Positions 7,977 to 18,200 of a stretch of 64,000 nt of DNA are shown piece by piece (position 1 is the stretch's first letter; each line of letters starts with the position of its first letter). The DNA comes from Parahoeflea alexandrii (GTDB lineage: Bacteria > Pseudomonadota > Alphaproteobacteria > Rhizobiales > Rhizobiaceae), in assembly GCF_027214025.1 (NCBI RefSeq), contig NZ_JAPWHB010000002.1, positions 186,001-250,000 on the forward strand, written 5' to 3'. The notes under the pieces are model-generated. The model saw only the letters and a program-made list of their open reading frames with translations. It ran no database searches and was not told the origin of the DNA. The translations under genes and the position numbers were made by a program.

Positions 7977-8732
7977 CTAATCAGACGCGGACATTTTTCG
8001 GCGAGCCGGCTTCATCCGGACGCGCAAGGTTCTGCCCTCTCCCTGGTCGAGCTCGAAGCCGCCGGACTTTCGGACGAGATCGCTCAGCTTTCGGAAACCA
8101 TAGGTCCGGGGGTCGAAGTCGGACGAAAGGTTGGCCAACTGCGTTCCCAGGGCGCCGAGGGGAACCCAGCCGTCTTCACTTTCCATCTGCGTGATGACCT
8201 TTCTCAACACCGGCGTTGCAGCACTTGGCGGCTGGAGCGATTTCGAAGCGTCCGCTGCCTCGCTGTTGTCGGATACCAGTTCGGGCAACAGGTTCTCGGT
8301 GTAGGTGAACCTCCGGCAAGCCTGGCGGAAGCTCTCGGGCGTCTTCTGCTCGCCGAAACCGAAGACATCGACACCCTGCTCCCGGATGCGGGATGCGAGC
8401 CGGGTGAAATCGCTGTCGGACGAGACCAGGCAGAAGCCATCGAAGCGGCCGCTGTGCAGGAGGTCCATCGCGTCGATGACCAGGGTGATGTCGGAGGCGT
8501 TCTTGCCACTCGTGTAGGCAAACTGCTGTTGCGGGATGATCGCATGCCGGGCGAGAACCTCCGTCCAGCCCCGGGACCGGGGACTGGCGAAATCGCCATA
8601 GATCCGGCGCACGCTCGCCTCCCCGATCTTGGCTATCTCCTCAAACAGGCCATCAACGATCTTGGCCGATGTGTTGTCTGCGTCGATCAGCACGGCAAGC
8701 CGTGGTGCGCGTGGTTCAGTTTGTGTGGCCAT
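7977..8732 (-). CDS. NYN-domain (LabA-like) protein with OST-HTH/LOTUS C-terminus
   Basis: A 251-residue protein. Residues 10-150 form a PIN-like NYN domain: LAVLIDADN with acidic residues at 17 and 19, ASDITLVIDAMDLLHSG, and CLVSSDSDFTRLA, which together give the expected cluster of Asp for a metal-dependent RNase. Residues 180-245 contain an OST-HTH/LOTUS-like wing (ESEDGWVPLGALGTQL, DPRTYGFRKLSDLVRKSGGFEL), a domain that binds RNA or RNA-processing factors. Bacterial members are suspected RNA nucleases or RNA-processing factors, but the natural target is not known. A GAGGAG ribosome site precedes ATG 8732. The gene follows the DUF6880 gene in the same direction after about 240 bases of other sequence on each side and may be transcribed alone. 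Confidence 0.88.
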   Translation of the reverse strand: MATQTEPRAPRLAVLIDADNTSAKIVDGLFEEIAKIGEASVRRIYGDFASPRSRGWTEVLARHAIIPQQQFAYTSGKNASDITLVIDAMDLLHSGRFDGFCLVSSDSDFTRLASRIREQGVDVFGFGEQKTPESFRQACRRFTYTENLLPELVSDNSEAADASKSLQPPSAATPVLRKVITQMESEDGWVPLGALGTQLANLSSDFDPRTYGFRKLSDLVRKSGGFELDQGEGRTLRVRMKPARRKMSASD

Positions 8733-9954
8733 GGGTCACTCCTCATGCGACTGATTGCGAAGGTTTTCCGAGCAGTTGTTCCATGGAGCATACACTATCA
8801 TTCATCATTTCCGCGGAACGACTTCACGCCGGGTCTTGCTCGAATTTTGTGGGTGCCGGCATGCCTCATCGGGCGAATGAAAGCTTTCGATCGCCCACGT
8901 TGACTGCGCGGATGATCGGTCAGCATAGTCCCGATAGGGCTTCTTGGGCTCCCAATGGCCTGCGAAGACTGTGCGCTGACACTACAAATGGGATAAGGAA
9001 CCCGCAGCGGATAGACCTGCCCAATGCATGCATTTGTCGACCGTGGCGGCGGCAAGGGCGCGGAGGCGCCCCCGGACCCTGATCTGGACCAACCGGGATG
9101 ATGATGGGCCGACCGGCCACGGCTTATGTCGCACTGCGAGCCTGGCATTCCGCCCATTTTGTTCGGCAACCGATGGGGCGCTACTCTTTAACAAATCAGC
9201 CCCAACGCGGATCCGATCCTGTCCCCTCGACCAAACACTGGATATCGTCGCAATTCCGCGGGAAACAACGCTGCGCTCTGCAATGATTGCAGCAACATGT
9301 GCGGGCATTGCAGGCGACATCAAAACGCCTGCCCCTGCCGACGCGGCGGCGAGTGACACAAATAGCAATAGGAGAATCATCGTCCTGAAGCACCTCTCAT
9401 TTGACAGAAGAGATCCAGAAACATCTTCAATCTGCGGCGGGCCAGGAACCATACATTACCATGATCTGATCGATTTACGCGTTTCTGGGCACATTCCGGC
9501 ACTCCAAGAGGAACCAGGACAGATATCCACGCCTCTGCCAGCGCTGGGACCGCCATGACCCGCTTAAGCTCACGCGTTGTGGGAATGCGAACAGCAGCTT
9601 TCATGCTGACCCAGCTCAACTGGAACCTCGAATGGAGAGGCTTCCAGACCGCAGGGGTGACACCGCCGGCACGCGTGACAAACGGTCAGCAAGGATCCCG
9701 CATACGCCCAAAATTTAGGCCTTCCGCCGCTTCAACAGGCAACCTCCAAATGGTCCGGATGGTCACTGACTGCGCCTGCAAGTGCCAAAGCTTGCCGCTG
9801 GTGCGGCGATCTTGACCCGAAGCTCCAATAGGGCGACTTTGTCTCCCTGTGGCATGAAACTTGCCACATGACAGGAAGGCGTGCCGCGTGCACTCGCCCT
9901 GCAGCAACGCCGCGGCAATCGAGAATTGACGCCAATCCGAAACCAGGAGTTCCC
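8733..9954. other. 1.2-kb region without a supported gene
   Basis: No convincing protein gene. The best candidate is a minus-strand frame from ATG 9380 to 8982 (132 residues) whose first 20 residues are hydrophobic (MILLLLFVSLAAASAGAG) after a CAGGA sequence, but the remainder looks like random translation and no family is recognised. GC content is lower than in the flanking genes. Ends with the likely control region of the ABC importer (see 9848-9868). Confidence 0.45.
9848..9868. promoter_or_regulatory. Inverted-repeat operator candidate upstream of ABC importer
   Basis: TGTGGCA-N7-TGCCACA, a perfect 7-bp inverted repeat centred about 97 bp before the binding-protein start codon. It has the form of a dimeric repressor/activator site; no T-run follows, so it is not a terminator. 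The cognate regulator is not in the window. Confidence 0.4.
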
Positions 9955-10962
9955 ATGATCCGTACCACACTCGCTACAGCCGCTGCTGTTCTGACCCTTG
10001 TCACCTCGGTGGCCGCCGAGACCGCGATGCCCTTCGCCCTGGACTGGAAGTTCGAAGGGCCGGCAGCACCCTATTTCGTGGCCATCGACAAGGGCCATTT
10101 CACCGCCGAGGGCCTTACCGTTGAGGTGTCGGAAGGCGCAGGCTCGCTCGACGCGATCCCCAAGGTGGCCACCGGCGCGTTCCCGGTCGGATTTGCCGAT
10201 ATCAACAGCCTGATGAAATTTCTCGACCAGAACCCCGGCGCGCCGGTGACTGCGGTCATGATGGTCTATGACAAGCCGCCGTTCTCGGTGGTAGGCCGCA
10301 AGTCGCTTGGCGTCGAGATCCCCGGCGACCTGGCTGGCAAGGTCCTGGGCGCGCCTCCCCCGGATGGCGCCTGGGCACAGTTCCCGATCTTCGCCGCTGA
10401 AAACGGCCTCGACATGGCCTCGATCACAGTGGAGCCTGTCGGCTTTCCGACACGCGAACCGATGCTCGCCGAAGGCAAGGTCGCAGCCGTCACCGGCTTT
10501 TCCTTCTCCTCGACGCTGAACCTGATCCGTCTCGGCGTGCCGGAAGATGACCTCAGCGTCATCCTGATGGCCGATCATGGCGTCGCGCTCTACGGCAATG
10601 CGGTCATCGTCAACACCGATTTCGCCGCCGCCAACCCGGAAGCCGTGACCGGATTCATCCGCGCGGTCGCCAAGGGCTGGCAGGATTCGATCGCCGATCC
10701 CGACATGGCGATCGAAGCCCTGGTCAAGCGCAATCCGGCCGCCGATCCGGCGCTTGAGAAGCGCCGCCTGCAAATGGCGATTGACGCCAACGTGCTCACC
10801 GACTGGGTCAAGGCCAACGGGTTCGGCGGCATTGATGCCGACCGCATGGCAAAGGCTATCGAGCAGACCAAGTCCGTCTACGAATTCGTCAATGCCCCGG
10901 ATGCGGCGTTGTATTTCACATCGAAATACCTGCCGACCGATGGCAGCCTCGCGCTGAAGTGA
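9955..10962 (+). CDS. ABC transporter substrate-binding protein, NMT1/SsuA/ThiY type
   Basis: A 335-residue exported protein. Residues 1-21 are a signal peptide ending VAA before ETAMP. The mature part opens LDWKFEGPAAPYFVAIDKGHFTAEGL, the usual start of NMT1/THI5-like binding proteins, followed by GSLDAIPKVATGAFPVGFADINSLM, a ligand-pocket region. It delivers a small organic solute to the permease encoded downstream. The substrate is not certain: this family includes aliphatic sulfonate, taurine, nitrate, hydroxymethylpyrimidine and riboflavin importers. ATG 9955 follows CAGGAG. It lies upstream of the ATPase and permease genes, with a hairpin in the gap that probably makes the binding protein more abundant than the membrane parts. 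Confidence 0.9.
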   Translation: MIRTTLATAAAVLTLVTSVAAETAMPFALDWKFEGPAAPYFVAIDKGHFTAEGLTVEVSEGAGSLDAIPKVATGAFPVGFADINSLMKFLDQNPGAPVTAVMMVYDKPPFSVVGRKSLGVEIPGDLAGKVLGAPPPDGAWAQFPIFAAENGLDMASITVEPVGFPTREPMLAEGKVAAVTGFSFSSTLNLIRLGVPEDDLSVILMADHGVALYGNAVIVNTDFAAANPEAVTGFIRAVAKGWQDSIADPDMAIEALVKRNPAADPALEKRRLQMAIDANVLTDWVKANGFGGIDADRMAKAIEQTKSVYEFVNAPDAALYFTSKYLPTDGSLALK

Positions 10963-10979
10963 TCGGGTAGACCGATACC

Positions 10980-11010
10980 GGCGCTCCCGGCGACACCGGG
11001 GGCGCCTTTT
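10980..11010 (+). terminator. Hairpin between binding protein and ATPase genes
   Basis: GGCGCTCCCGG-CGACA-CCGGGGGCGCC (11-bp stem with one G-T pair) followed by TTTT. A partial terminator or 3'-stabilising hairpin; such structures after the first gene commonly raise binding-protein expression relative to the downstream ABC genes. Confidence 0.7.
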
Positions 11011-11042
11011 CCATGACACCGGCTCGAAGGCTGAAATCCCGC

Positions 11043-11831
11043 ATGACCAATCTCATCGAGATCAAGGGCGTCACCCACGCCTACCGCACCAAGGCAGGCC
11101 CTCTGCCGGTGCTCGACAATCTCAATGTTTTCGTCCCCGAGGGGGAATTCTGCGCGGTCGTCGGACCGTCCGGATGTGGCAAGTCCACCCTCACCCGCCT
11201 GATTGCCGGGCTGATGAAGCCCGACCAGGGTGAAGTCTGGCTGCATGGCGAGCGGGTGACCTCGCCGCGCAAGACCGTCGGCATGGCGTTTCAGAACCCG
11301 GTGCTGCTCGAATGGCGCACGATCATCGACAATGTGATCCTGCCGCTCGAGATCGTCGCGCAGCGCATGCCGCAGCGCGATCGCGAGGAGCGCGCCATGC
11401 ATCTGCTGGAAATGGTCGGCCTCAAGGGCTTTGAGAACAAGCGTCCCTCGGAGTTGTCGGGGGGAATGCGTCAGCGCGCCTCGCTGTGCCGCTCCATCGT
11501 CCACAAGCCCGATGTGCTGATCATGGACGAGCCTTTCGGCGCGCTCGATGCCTTCACCCGCGAGGACCTGTGGCAGACCATGCGCGATCTGCGCGCGGCC
11601 GAACCCTTTACCTGCGTGCTGATCACCCATGACCTGCGCGAATCGGTCTTTCTTGGCGATCAGGTGATCGTGCTTTCGGGCCGGCCCGCGCGCACCCAGC
11701 ACGTGCTCGATGTCGACCTGCCCGCAGACCGCACGATCGAAAGCCTCTACACACCCGAGGCGACCGATATGCTGCACCTGCTGCGCGACCAGATTCGCCT
11801 GGCCCAGGGCCGCGACGGAGGCGCACACTGA
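11043..11831 (+). CDS. ABC transporter ATP-binding protein (SsuB/TauB/ThiZ-like)
   Basis: A 262-residue ATPase that powers the importer. Walker A GPSGCGKST (41-49), Q-loop around FQNP, signature LSGGM (about 137), Walker B VLIMDEPFGALD (about 157-168) and the switch His in ITHDLRES are all present. It is closest in style to the nitrate/sulfonate/taurine group. ATG 11043 is preferred over an in-frame upstream start because the family begins just before IKGVTHAY. The stop overlaps the permease start by one base (TGATG), so the two are translated together. Confidence 0.93.
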   Translation: MTNLIEIKGVTHAYRTKAGPLPVLDNLNVFVPEGEFCAVVGPSGCGKSTLTRLIAGLMKPDQGEVWLHGERVTSPRKTVGMAFQNPVLLEWRTIIDNVILPLEIVAQRMPQRDREERAMHLLEMVGLKGFENKRPSELSGGMRQRASLCRSIVHKPDVLIMDEPFGALDAFTREDLWQTMRDLRAAEPFTCVLITHDLRESVFLGDQVIVLSGRPARTQHVLDVDLPADRTIESLYTPEATDMLHLLRDQIRLAQGRDGGAH

Positions 11832-12595
11832 TGGAAACGCTCAAGAAAATTGCCGTCCCGGGACTTGCGATCATCGCCTTCCTCGGCCTGTGGGAATTCA
11901 TTGTCTGGGTCAACGACTGGCCGAATTACAAGATGGCTTCGCCCTCCGACTTGCCGCCGGCGTTTTCGCGCTACAGCGGCTTGTTCATCGAGATGGGCTG
12001 GCAGACGTTGTGGCGTACCGTCGCCGGGCTGGGGCTCGCCGTCATCGTCGGCACGCTGATCGGCATGGCGATGGGGTTTTCGAAGATCGCACGCGATGCG
12101 CTCTATCCGCTGCTGGTCGGCTTCAACGCCATCCCCAAGGCGACGCTGGTTCCGGTGATCGCGCTGATCTTCATCGGCCAGCATGATTTCAACACCGTGC
12201 TGATGGCCTTCCTGATCTCGTTCTTCCCGATTGCCGTGTCAGTCGGCATCGGCCTGTCGACGCTCGAGCCGGAATACCGCGACATCCTGCGCAGCCTCGG
12301 CGCCTCGAAGGTCACCATCTTCCGCAAGATCGCCCTGCCCAAGACCCTGCCCGAGTTTTTCGGCGCGCTGAAGGTCTCGGTGACACTCGCCTTCATCGGC
12401 ACCAACCTGGTCGAGATTGTCTCGCCGCATGGCCGGGGTCTGGGCGCCCTGTTCAAGTCAGGCGAAACCAACGGCGATTATCCGCTGATGTTCGCGGTGC
12501 TGATTGCGCTGGCGGCTCTGGGCATCGTGCTCTACTACGCCGTCGTTGCGCTCGAGCGGATCTTCGCTGGCTGGGCCGAGCGCCCGCAGGGCTAG
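11831..12595 (+). CDS. ABC transporter permease (SsuC/TauC/ThiX-like)
   Basis: A 254-residue inner-membrane permease with about six membrane helices. The EAA-type coupling loop is visible as [26 protein letters not shown] in two adjacent pieces (about 142-167), which docks with the ATPase. The N-terminal half includes the usual [24 protein letters not shown] segment of this transporter group. It forms a dimer with the ATPase encoded immediately upstream and receives solute from the NMT1-type binding protein. The stop codon (TAG) shares the palindrome CTAG with the convergent anmK stop at 12592-12595, so there is no space for a separate terminator between the two transcripts. Confidence 0.92.
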   Translation: METLKKIAVPGLAIIAFLGLWEFIVWVNDWPNYKMASPSDLPPAFSRYSGLFIEMGWQTLWRTVAGLGLAVIVGTLIGMAMGFSKIARDALYPLLVGFNAIPKATLVPVIALIFIGQHDFNTVLMAFLISFFPIAVSVGIGLSTLEPEYRDILRSLGASKVTIFRKIALPKTLPEFFGALKVSVTLAFIGTNLVEIVSPHGRGLGALFKSGETNGDYPLMFAVLIALAALGIVLYYAVVALERIFAGWAERPQG

Positions 12596-13752
12596 GACCG
12601 GTCCGCTGTCTTGCCGCGGGCCAGCACCCCGCCCGTGGCTGCTTCGTTGACACCGGTGGTGCCGGGATAGGTCAGCGGCAGTCCGGCAAGCGACCGCACC
12701 GCGAGCCAGGCCCACGCCTCGGCTTCCATCGAATCGCCGTTGAGGCCCGCCTCCTCCGCGACAATGACCTGCCCGGTATGGCGCGTGGCGACCGTCAGGT
12801 CCTCGACGATCAGCCGGTTGTGGCGGCCGCCGCCGGTCAGGATCCACAATTTCGGCTTTTGAGGCAGATGCGCCTGCGCTTTGGCAATCGCCGCCGCGGT
12901 CACGAAGGCCAGTGTGCGCGCGCCGTCTTCCAGCCCGACCTCGCTGTCATCCGGCAGCTGAAAATCGTTGCGGTCGAGCGAGATACGCTCTTTTGCCGTG
13001 AAGAACGGCGACGACAGGTAGCGGTTGGCAAGCCCGGAAAGCACCCGTCCCTCCGAGGCAATGGCGCCGCCCGCATCGTAGGGAATGCCCGCATGCCGCG
13101 TCACCCACTGATCGATGAGCGTGTTGCCGGGGCCGCTGTCGAAAGCGCGGAGGTCGCCGTCCGGCCCGACATAGGTGATGTTGGAAATGCCGCCGATATT
13201 GACGAACGCGACCGGCGTCTCGCCGGCCCATTCCTCCGGCAGGCCGACGGCCAGCGCCCGGTGATAGGCGGGAACCAGCGGCGCGCCCTGTCCGCCGAGC
13301 GTCATGTCGCGGGCGCGAAGATCGTAGACCACGTCGATGCCAAGCCGTTCGGCCAGCCGCGCGCCGTCGCCCAGTTGCACCGTCAGCGCTTTCAACGGGC
13401 GATGCAGCACGGTCTGGCCATGGAACCCGACGACATCGATGTCACTTGTCGTAAGCCCCTCGCGCGCCAGGAAGGTCTCGACCGCCGCAGCATGACGGTC
13501 CGTCAGCTCCGCCTCGAGTTCGGACAGGTCGCCCGGCCGGTCGGTCCGCACCTCGATCGTTTTCGCCGTCTCCAGCGCCGCCTCAAGCCGCTTGCGGAAC
13601 CGGGCGTCGTAAGGCGTGAAGGACGAGGCCCCACGGCTGACCAGACTGTCGCCATCGGTCTCGAGCATCGCCAGATCGATGCCGTCCATCGAAGTGCCGC
13701 TCATCAGTCCGATTGCCCGTTTCGGAGTACCCTGCATCGCCATGTAACTCAT
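12592..13752 (-). CDS. anmK: Anhydro-N-acetylmuramic acid kinase
   Basis: A 386-residue AnmK, which hydrolyses and phosphorylates 1,6-anhydro-MurNAc to MurNAc-6-phosphate in peptidoglycan recycling in the cytoplasm. Typical motifs are [18 protein letters not shown] (13-30), [12 protein letters not shown] (about 108), [25 protein letters not shown] split at residue 140-165, [12 protein letters not shown] and [13 protein letters not shown]. Length agrees with the family (about 370-390). In-frame starts at 13752, 13743 and 13737 are possible; the first is given. It diverges from tyrS and meets the ABC permease tail to tail. Confidence 0.95.
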   Translation of the reverse strand: MSYMAMQGTPKRAIGLMSGTSMDGIDLAMLETDGDSLVSRGASSFTPYDARFRKRLEAALETAKTIEVRTDRPGDLSELEAELTDRHAAAVETFLAREGLTTSDIDVVGFHGQTVLHRPLKALTVQLGDGARLAERLGIDVVYDLRARDMTLGGQGAPLVPAYHRALAVGLPEEWAGETPVAFVNIGGISNITYVGPDGDLRAFDSGPGNTLIDQWVTRHAGIPYDAGGAIASEGRVLSGLANRYLSSPFFTAKERISLDRNDFQLPDDSEVGLEDGARTLAFVTAAAIAKAQAHLPQKPKLWILTGGGRHNRLIVEDLTVATRHTGQVIVAEEAGLNGDSMEAEAWAWLAVRSLAGLPLTYPGTTGVNEAATGGVLARGKTADRS

Positions 13753-13960
13753 CCTTTATGCCTTCCCCCTCCTCCGCCGGGAGGTTGCGGCGGTGTCGCC
13801 GGAGGGGAACTTACAGGCCTGGGCTCTGCCCGTCAGCAGCCACAATTGCAAGCCCTGAGTTGAATGCACCTTCCGCTAGTGCTAAAGGCCCGCCCGGGCC
13901 TGCCGCACCCCGTGGCAGGCTCTTGCTTGCGGAATTGCCGACAACCCCAGGGACAGTGTC

Positions 13961-15217
13961 ATGTCAGCCTTCAAATCCGATTTCCTGCGCACGCTCAGTG
14001 AGCGAGGCTTCATTCATCAGATGTCCGACGAGACGGGCCTCGATGACCTTCTCGCCAAGGAGAGCGTGACGGCCTATATCGGCTACGACCCGACGGCATC
14101 GAGCCTGCATGTCGGTCACCTGATGCAGATCATGATGCTGCAATGGTTCCAGAAGACGGGCCATCAGCCGATATCGCTGATGGGCGGCGGCACCGGCATG
14201 GTCGGCGATCCTTCCTTCAAGGAAGAAGCGCGCAAGCTCATGACCGTGGACATGATCGAGGACAACATTGCCTCGATCAAGCGTTGCTTCGCAAACTATC
14301 TCGACTACGACGGCGGCCCCAAGGGCGGCGCCCTGATGATCAACAACGCCGAGTGGCTGCGTCCGCTCAACTACCTCGAATTCCTGCGCGATGTGGGTCG
14401 CCATTTCTCGGTCAACCGGATGCTGTCCTTCGACAGCGTGAAAACGCGCCTCGACCGCGAACAGTCGCTGTCGTTCCTGGAATTCAACTACATGATTCTC
14501 CAGGCCTACGATTTCGTCGAATTGAACCAGCGCTATGGCTGCCGTCTGCAGATGGGCGGGTCCGACCAGTGGGGCAACATCATCAACGGCATTGATCTGG
14601 GCCACCGCATGGGCACGCCACAGCTTTATGCGCTGACCGCGCCGCTGCTGACCACCTCGTCAGGCGCGAAAATGGGCAAATCGGCCTCCGGAGCGGTCTG
14701 GCTGAATGCCGATCTGCTGCCGGTCTATGACTTCTGGCAGTACTGGCGCAACACTGAGGATGCCGACGTGGAGCGCTTCCTCAAGCTCTTCACCGTCCTG
14801 CCGATGGATGAGATTGCGCGTCTGTCGGCCCTCGGCGGTTCGGAGATCAACGAGGCCAAGAAGGTGCTTGCCAACGAGGTGACGGCGCTGCTGCATGGCC
14901 GTGCCGCAGCCGATGAGGCCGCCGAAACCGCCCGCAAGACCTTCGAGGAAGGCGCCATCTCGGAAAATCTTCCGACAATAACGGTATCTGCATCCGAACT
15001 GGATGCCGGCATCGGTCTTCTGGCCCTCTTCGTCCGCGCCGGTCTCGCCGGTTCGAACGGCGAAGCCCGCCGACATATCCAGGGCGGCGCCATCAGGATC
15101 AATGACGTGTCGATCACCGACGACAAAACCATGGTCGATGCCGGCTATCTCAATGATGACAGCGTGATCAAACTGTCGCTCGGCAAGAAAAAGCACGTGC
15201 TGGTCCGGCCACAGTAA
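13961..15217 (+). CDS. tyrS: Tyrosyl-tRNA synthetase
   Basis: A 418-residue class I aminoacyl-tRNA synthetase charging tRNA-Tyr. The HIGH-like motif is HVGH (50-53) in [13 protein letters not shown], and the KMSKS-like loop is KMGKS (237-241). Tyrosine-binding segments [12 protein letters not shown] and the [25 protein letters not shown] region (in two pieces) are as expected. The C-terminal 70 residues are an S4-like RNA-binding domain ([19 protein letters not shown]). It is divergent from anmK, an order seen in other rhizobia, and ends before a strong hairpin terminator. Confidence 0.97.
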   Translation: MSAFKSDFLRTLSERGFIHQMSDETGLDDLLAKESVTAYIGYDPTASSLHVGHLMQIMMLQWFQKTGHQPISLMGGGTGMVGDPSFKEEARKLMTVDMIEDNIASIKRCFANYLDYDGGPKGGALMINNAEWLRPLNYLEFLRDVGRHFSVNRMLSFDSVKTRLDREQSLSFLEFNYMILQAYDFVELNQRYGCRLQMGGSDQWGNIINGIDLGHRMGTPQLYALTAPLLTTSSGAKMGKSASGAVWLNADLLPVYDFWQYWRNTEDADVERFLKLFTVLPMDEIARLSALGGSEINEAKKVLANEVTALLHGRAAADEAAETARKTFEEGAISENLPTITVSASELDAGIGLLALFVRAGLAGSNGEARRHIQGGAIRINDVSITDDKTMVDAGYLNDDSVIKLSLGKKKHVLVRPQ

Positions 15218-15244
15218 CCTGCGATAGAGACCCTATTGCCAGAT

Positions 15245-15280
15245 AAAGGCCGCCGATCATTGGTTCAGGCGGCCTTTTTT
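15245..15280 (+). terminator. Bidirectional hairpin terminator after tyrS
   Basis: AAAGGCCGCC / GGCGGCCTTT, a 10-bp perfect stem with a 13-nt loop, then TTTTTT; A-rich sequence lies on the other side. It can serve both tyrS and the convergent AsmA-like gene whose stop codon overlaps it. Confidence 0.85.
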
Positions 15281-18200
15281 ACGGCCTGAACTCGAAGATC
15301 GAGCGGAACACGCCGGGCGCGATCACCGAAAGCGGATTGACCTCCAGCAATGGCGAGGAGGTCTTGCCCGTCAGCCGGAAGGTGATGCCTATCAGCCCGC
15401 GGTCGCGGCCATTGCCCAAGAGCACTCCGATGATCGGCAATTCGCTGAACAGTCTGTTGACGCCATAGGCCGGCATGAAGGTTCCGGTCAGGTCGACAAG
15501 CCCCTTCGCATCGTGGACTTTGCCCTGGAATGAGGCGCCGATCTGCGGGCCTCGCACAACCCCCTCGCTGACAAGCAGTTCGCCGTTGCCTGAGACGAGA
15601 CGGGCATTGGCAACCTCGAACTGCGCCTCGGACACGTCGATATCGGCGCGCACCGCATCCTTGAGGCTCTTGCCGTCCTGTTTGCTGGGTGTTGAGACCA
15701 GCGACCCCAGCCGCGGTTCACCCACCACCACAAAATTCCTGATGTCGAGCGTTCCGCGCCGCAGCGGACCATTCTGACGCTTGAGCCTGACATTGAGCAA
15801 GCCGCCCCGGATGCGCGAATAGACACCCGCGAAGCGGGAGAACGCACCGGCATCACCGCTGGTCATCTCTATGGTTTCGCCAGCTTCGCCGCTGGCTATG
15901 GAAATAACGACCGCCTGGCCGCTCTTCGTCACCGCCTTGAAGTCGAGCAGGTCGATCCGGCTGCCCTGCCCCTTGTAACTCGCCTTTCCCGAAGACAGCT
16001 GCTCGTCGGAATACCCGTGCATCGCATCGATGCTCGCCGACACTTCGACCGGAACGGCGTCACCGCCGGAGCCGGGCGAATCGGATTCGGCGGATTTCGC
16101 CAGCGTGATGACCGGACGCATGTCCATAGAGGCACCGCTGACCTCAACTTTGTAGCCCTTTCCCTTGCGCGCAATCACGGCCTGGTAGTTGTCGCGCGGC
16201 GAAAGTGCGACGCGGTCGAACCTGGCTGAAACCAATTGCCCTTTCTTCAGCGACACCTCGCCCGACGCCGAAAACCCGTCTCCCGACAGTTTCAGGTCCG
16301 AAAGCGTAATCGCGTCGCCGGTACCATCCAACACGAAGTCGAGCTTGGCAGACACGCCCGCGCCCTTGGTCCAGCCGATGCCCGGCACCGTGAGCTTGGC
16401 GGGCGTCAGATCGAGACTGACGACCTGTCTGCCTTCGGTTTCCGGATCGACTTCGAGCGAAAATCCGACCGGACCCGAAAATATGGCCCCGCTGCCCGGC
16501 GCGATCTTCTCCCGGTCTTCCGGACTCAACGTGCCGGAGAGCCGGCGTTGCGGCGCAATTCTCGAGCTGTCGCCCACCGGCTGCACGATGTCGAGGTTCA
16601 TCTTCGCCCCGTCCACCAGCGCATCGGCTTTCAGCACCGCTCTTTCGGGTGTCACGGTCAGCTTGCCATCCATCCCGGTCAGCGTCCTGCCTTCCACCAG
16701 CTTGGCAATATCGACACCCGTCATGTCCAGATCGACGTTCCAGTCGGGCGGCGGCGGTGACTGGTCCCGGATCAATCCGAACCGGGCGGTCACGGTCGAT
16801 GAGATATCGCCGCTGAGGTCCGATGGTCGCAACCCGATCCGGTCGAGCGCATCGATCGGGTGGTAGGTGATCAGTTCGGCGACCGCATCGGCGTTGCCGC
16901 GGACCGACATCGACAATTCGGCCATCAATGGCTGCTTGTCCGCCTCGGGAATCGAGAACACCGCATCATTGACCTCGACCGTTCGTCCGGTCGGAAAGAA
17001 TGCGGTGGCCGAATCGATGTTGAAGATGATGTCGGAACCGCGCAGCCGCATGTGCCCGACGGTATCGCGCAGCGGCGGAATGTCGCCGGCGACGTTCATC
17101 CGCGCCCGATCGATATCGAAATCGATCTGCAGCTGGTCCTCATCAAACGGCACGTCATCGTAAGGCTTGTAGTGCCCCGCCGGCACGGCGAGTTGGATCC
17201 GCGCGTTGCTGACTGTCCCGCCATAGAGATTGGCGAGCACCCACTGCCGCGCCATCTTGCCGACCCAATAGGGCCAAAGCTGCTTCACCGCCGCGGTCGA
17301 CATCCGCTCGGCCTGCGCCACGAGGTTGATCTCGGGCGAAATGCCTTCGACAAAGCGCCAGGATGCCGAGCCGAACATCGCGCCTTGCTCGGAAGCAACC
17401 GTCAGTTCCTCGGCGACCAGCTTGCGGTTTGCGGCATCGAACCAGCCGAATGCCTTGCCGGCGAACGGGATTGGCGCCTCGTCGGAATCGCCGGGCGCGG
17501 CAAGTCCCTTGGCGACGACGAAATCAAACGCGATCCCTTCGCCGGTTAGGGTTTCAAGCCGGTCCGCGTCAATCAGGCCGCCCGTAAACGGAATGGTCGT
17601 CTCCCCGATCCGGATGATCGATGGCGTGATCTCGATCTTGTGCATCTTCGGCATGTAGACAAGATTGACGCTCGCATCACGCACGTCTGCCTGGACGCCG
17701 CCCATCGTCATCGTACCCCGATCCGCCGCCACCTTGATCGAGAGCGAGGCCTTTTTGGCCGGCGTCGCCCGGCCGGCGGTGAAGCTTATTCCGAGCGGCG
17801 CCGTCAGCCCGTTTTGCCGGTCGCTTGCGCCTTCCGTCAGGAAATCGATCGCCAGTCCGGTGAACTCGCCGGTCACCTTCGACAGGTCTGTTTCGTTGGC
17901 CCGGGCGCTGGCTTCTCCCTTGATGCCGATACTTTGCCCGTTGCGCTCGATTTCGGCTTCGATCTGGTAGTGCCTGGCATCGACCCTGCGCACCAGCGCA
18001 TTGTCGATCACCACCGGCACGCCGGCGCCGGAAATGCGTATGTCCGAAAAACGGAAGGCCCCCGCATCGACCGCATCAACCTGAATGGCAACCCGGTTCA
18101 AGGCGCTGAACAGCTGTTCGAGCATCGCATCCGTGCCATCGACCCGGAACCCGGCCAGATCGGTGAGATTGAAACCGTCGCCTTGCGGCGCGGCCAGCTC

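Noticed and set aside
8982-9380. Minus-strand frame with hydrophobic N-terminus (possible small exported protein)
   Set aside because: Only the first 20 residues look protein-like; the rest has random composition, no family, and the ribosome site is weak.
12778-13863. 361-codon open frame on the plus strand
   Set aside because: Antisense to anmK, whose motifs are intact; no domain is visible.
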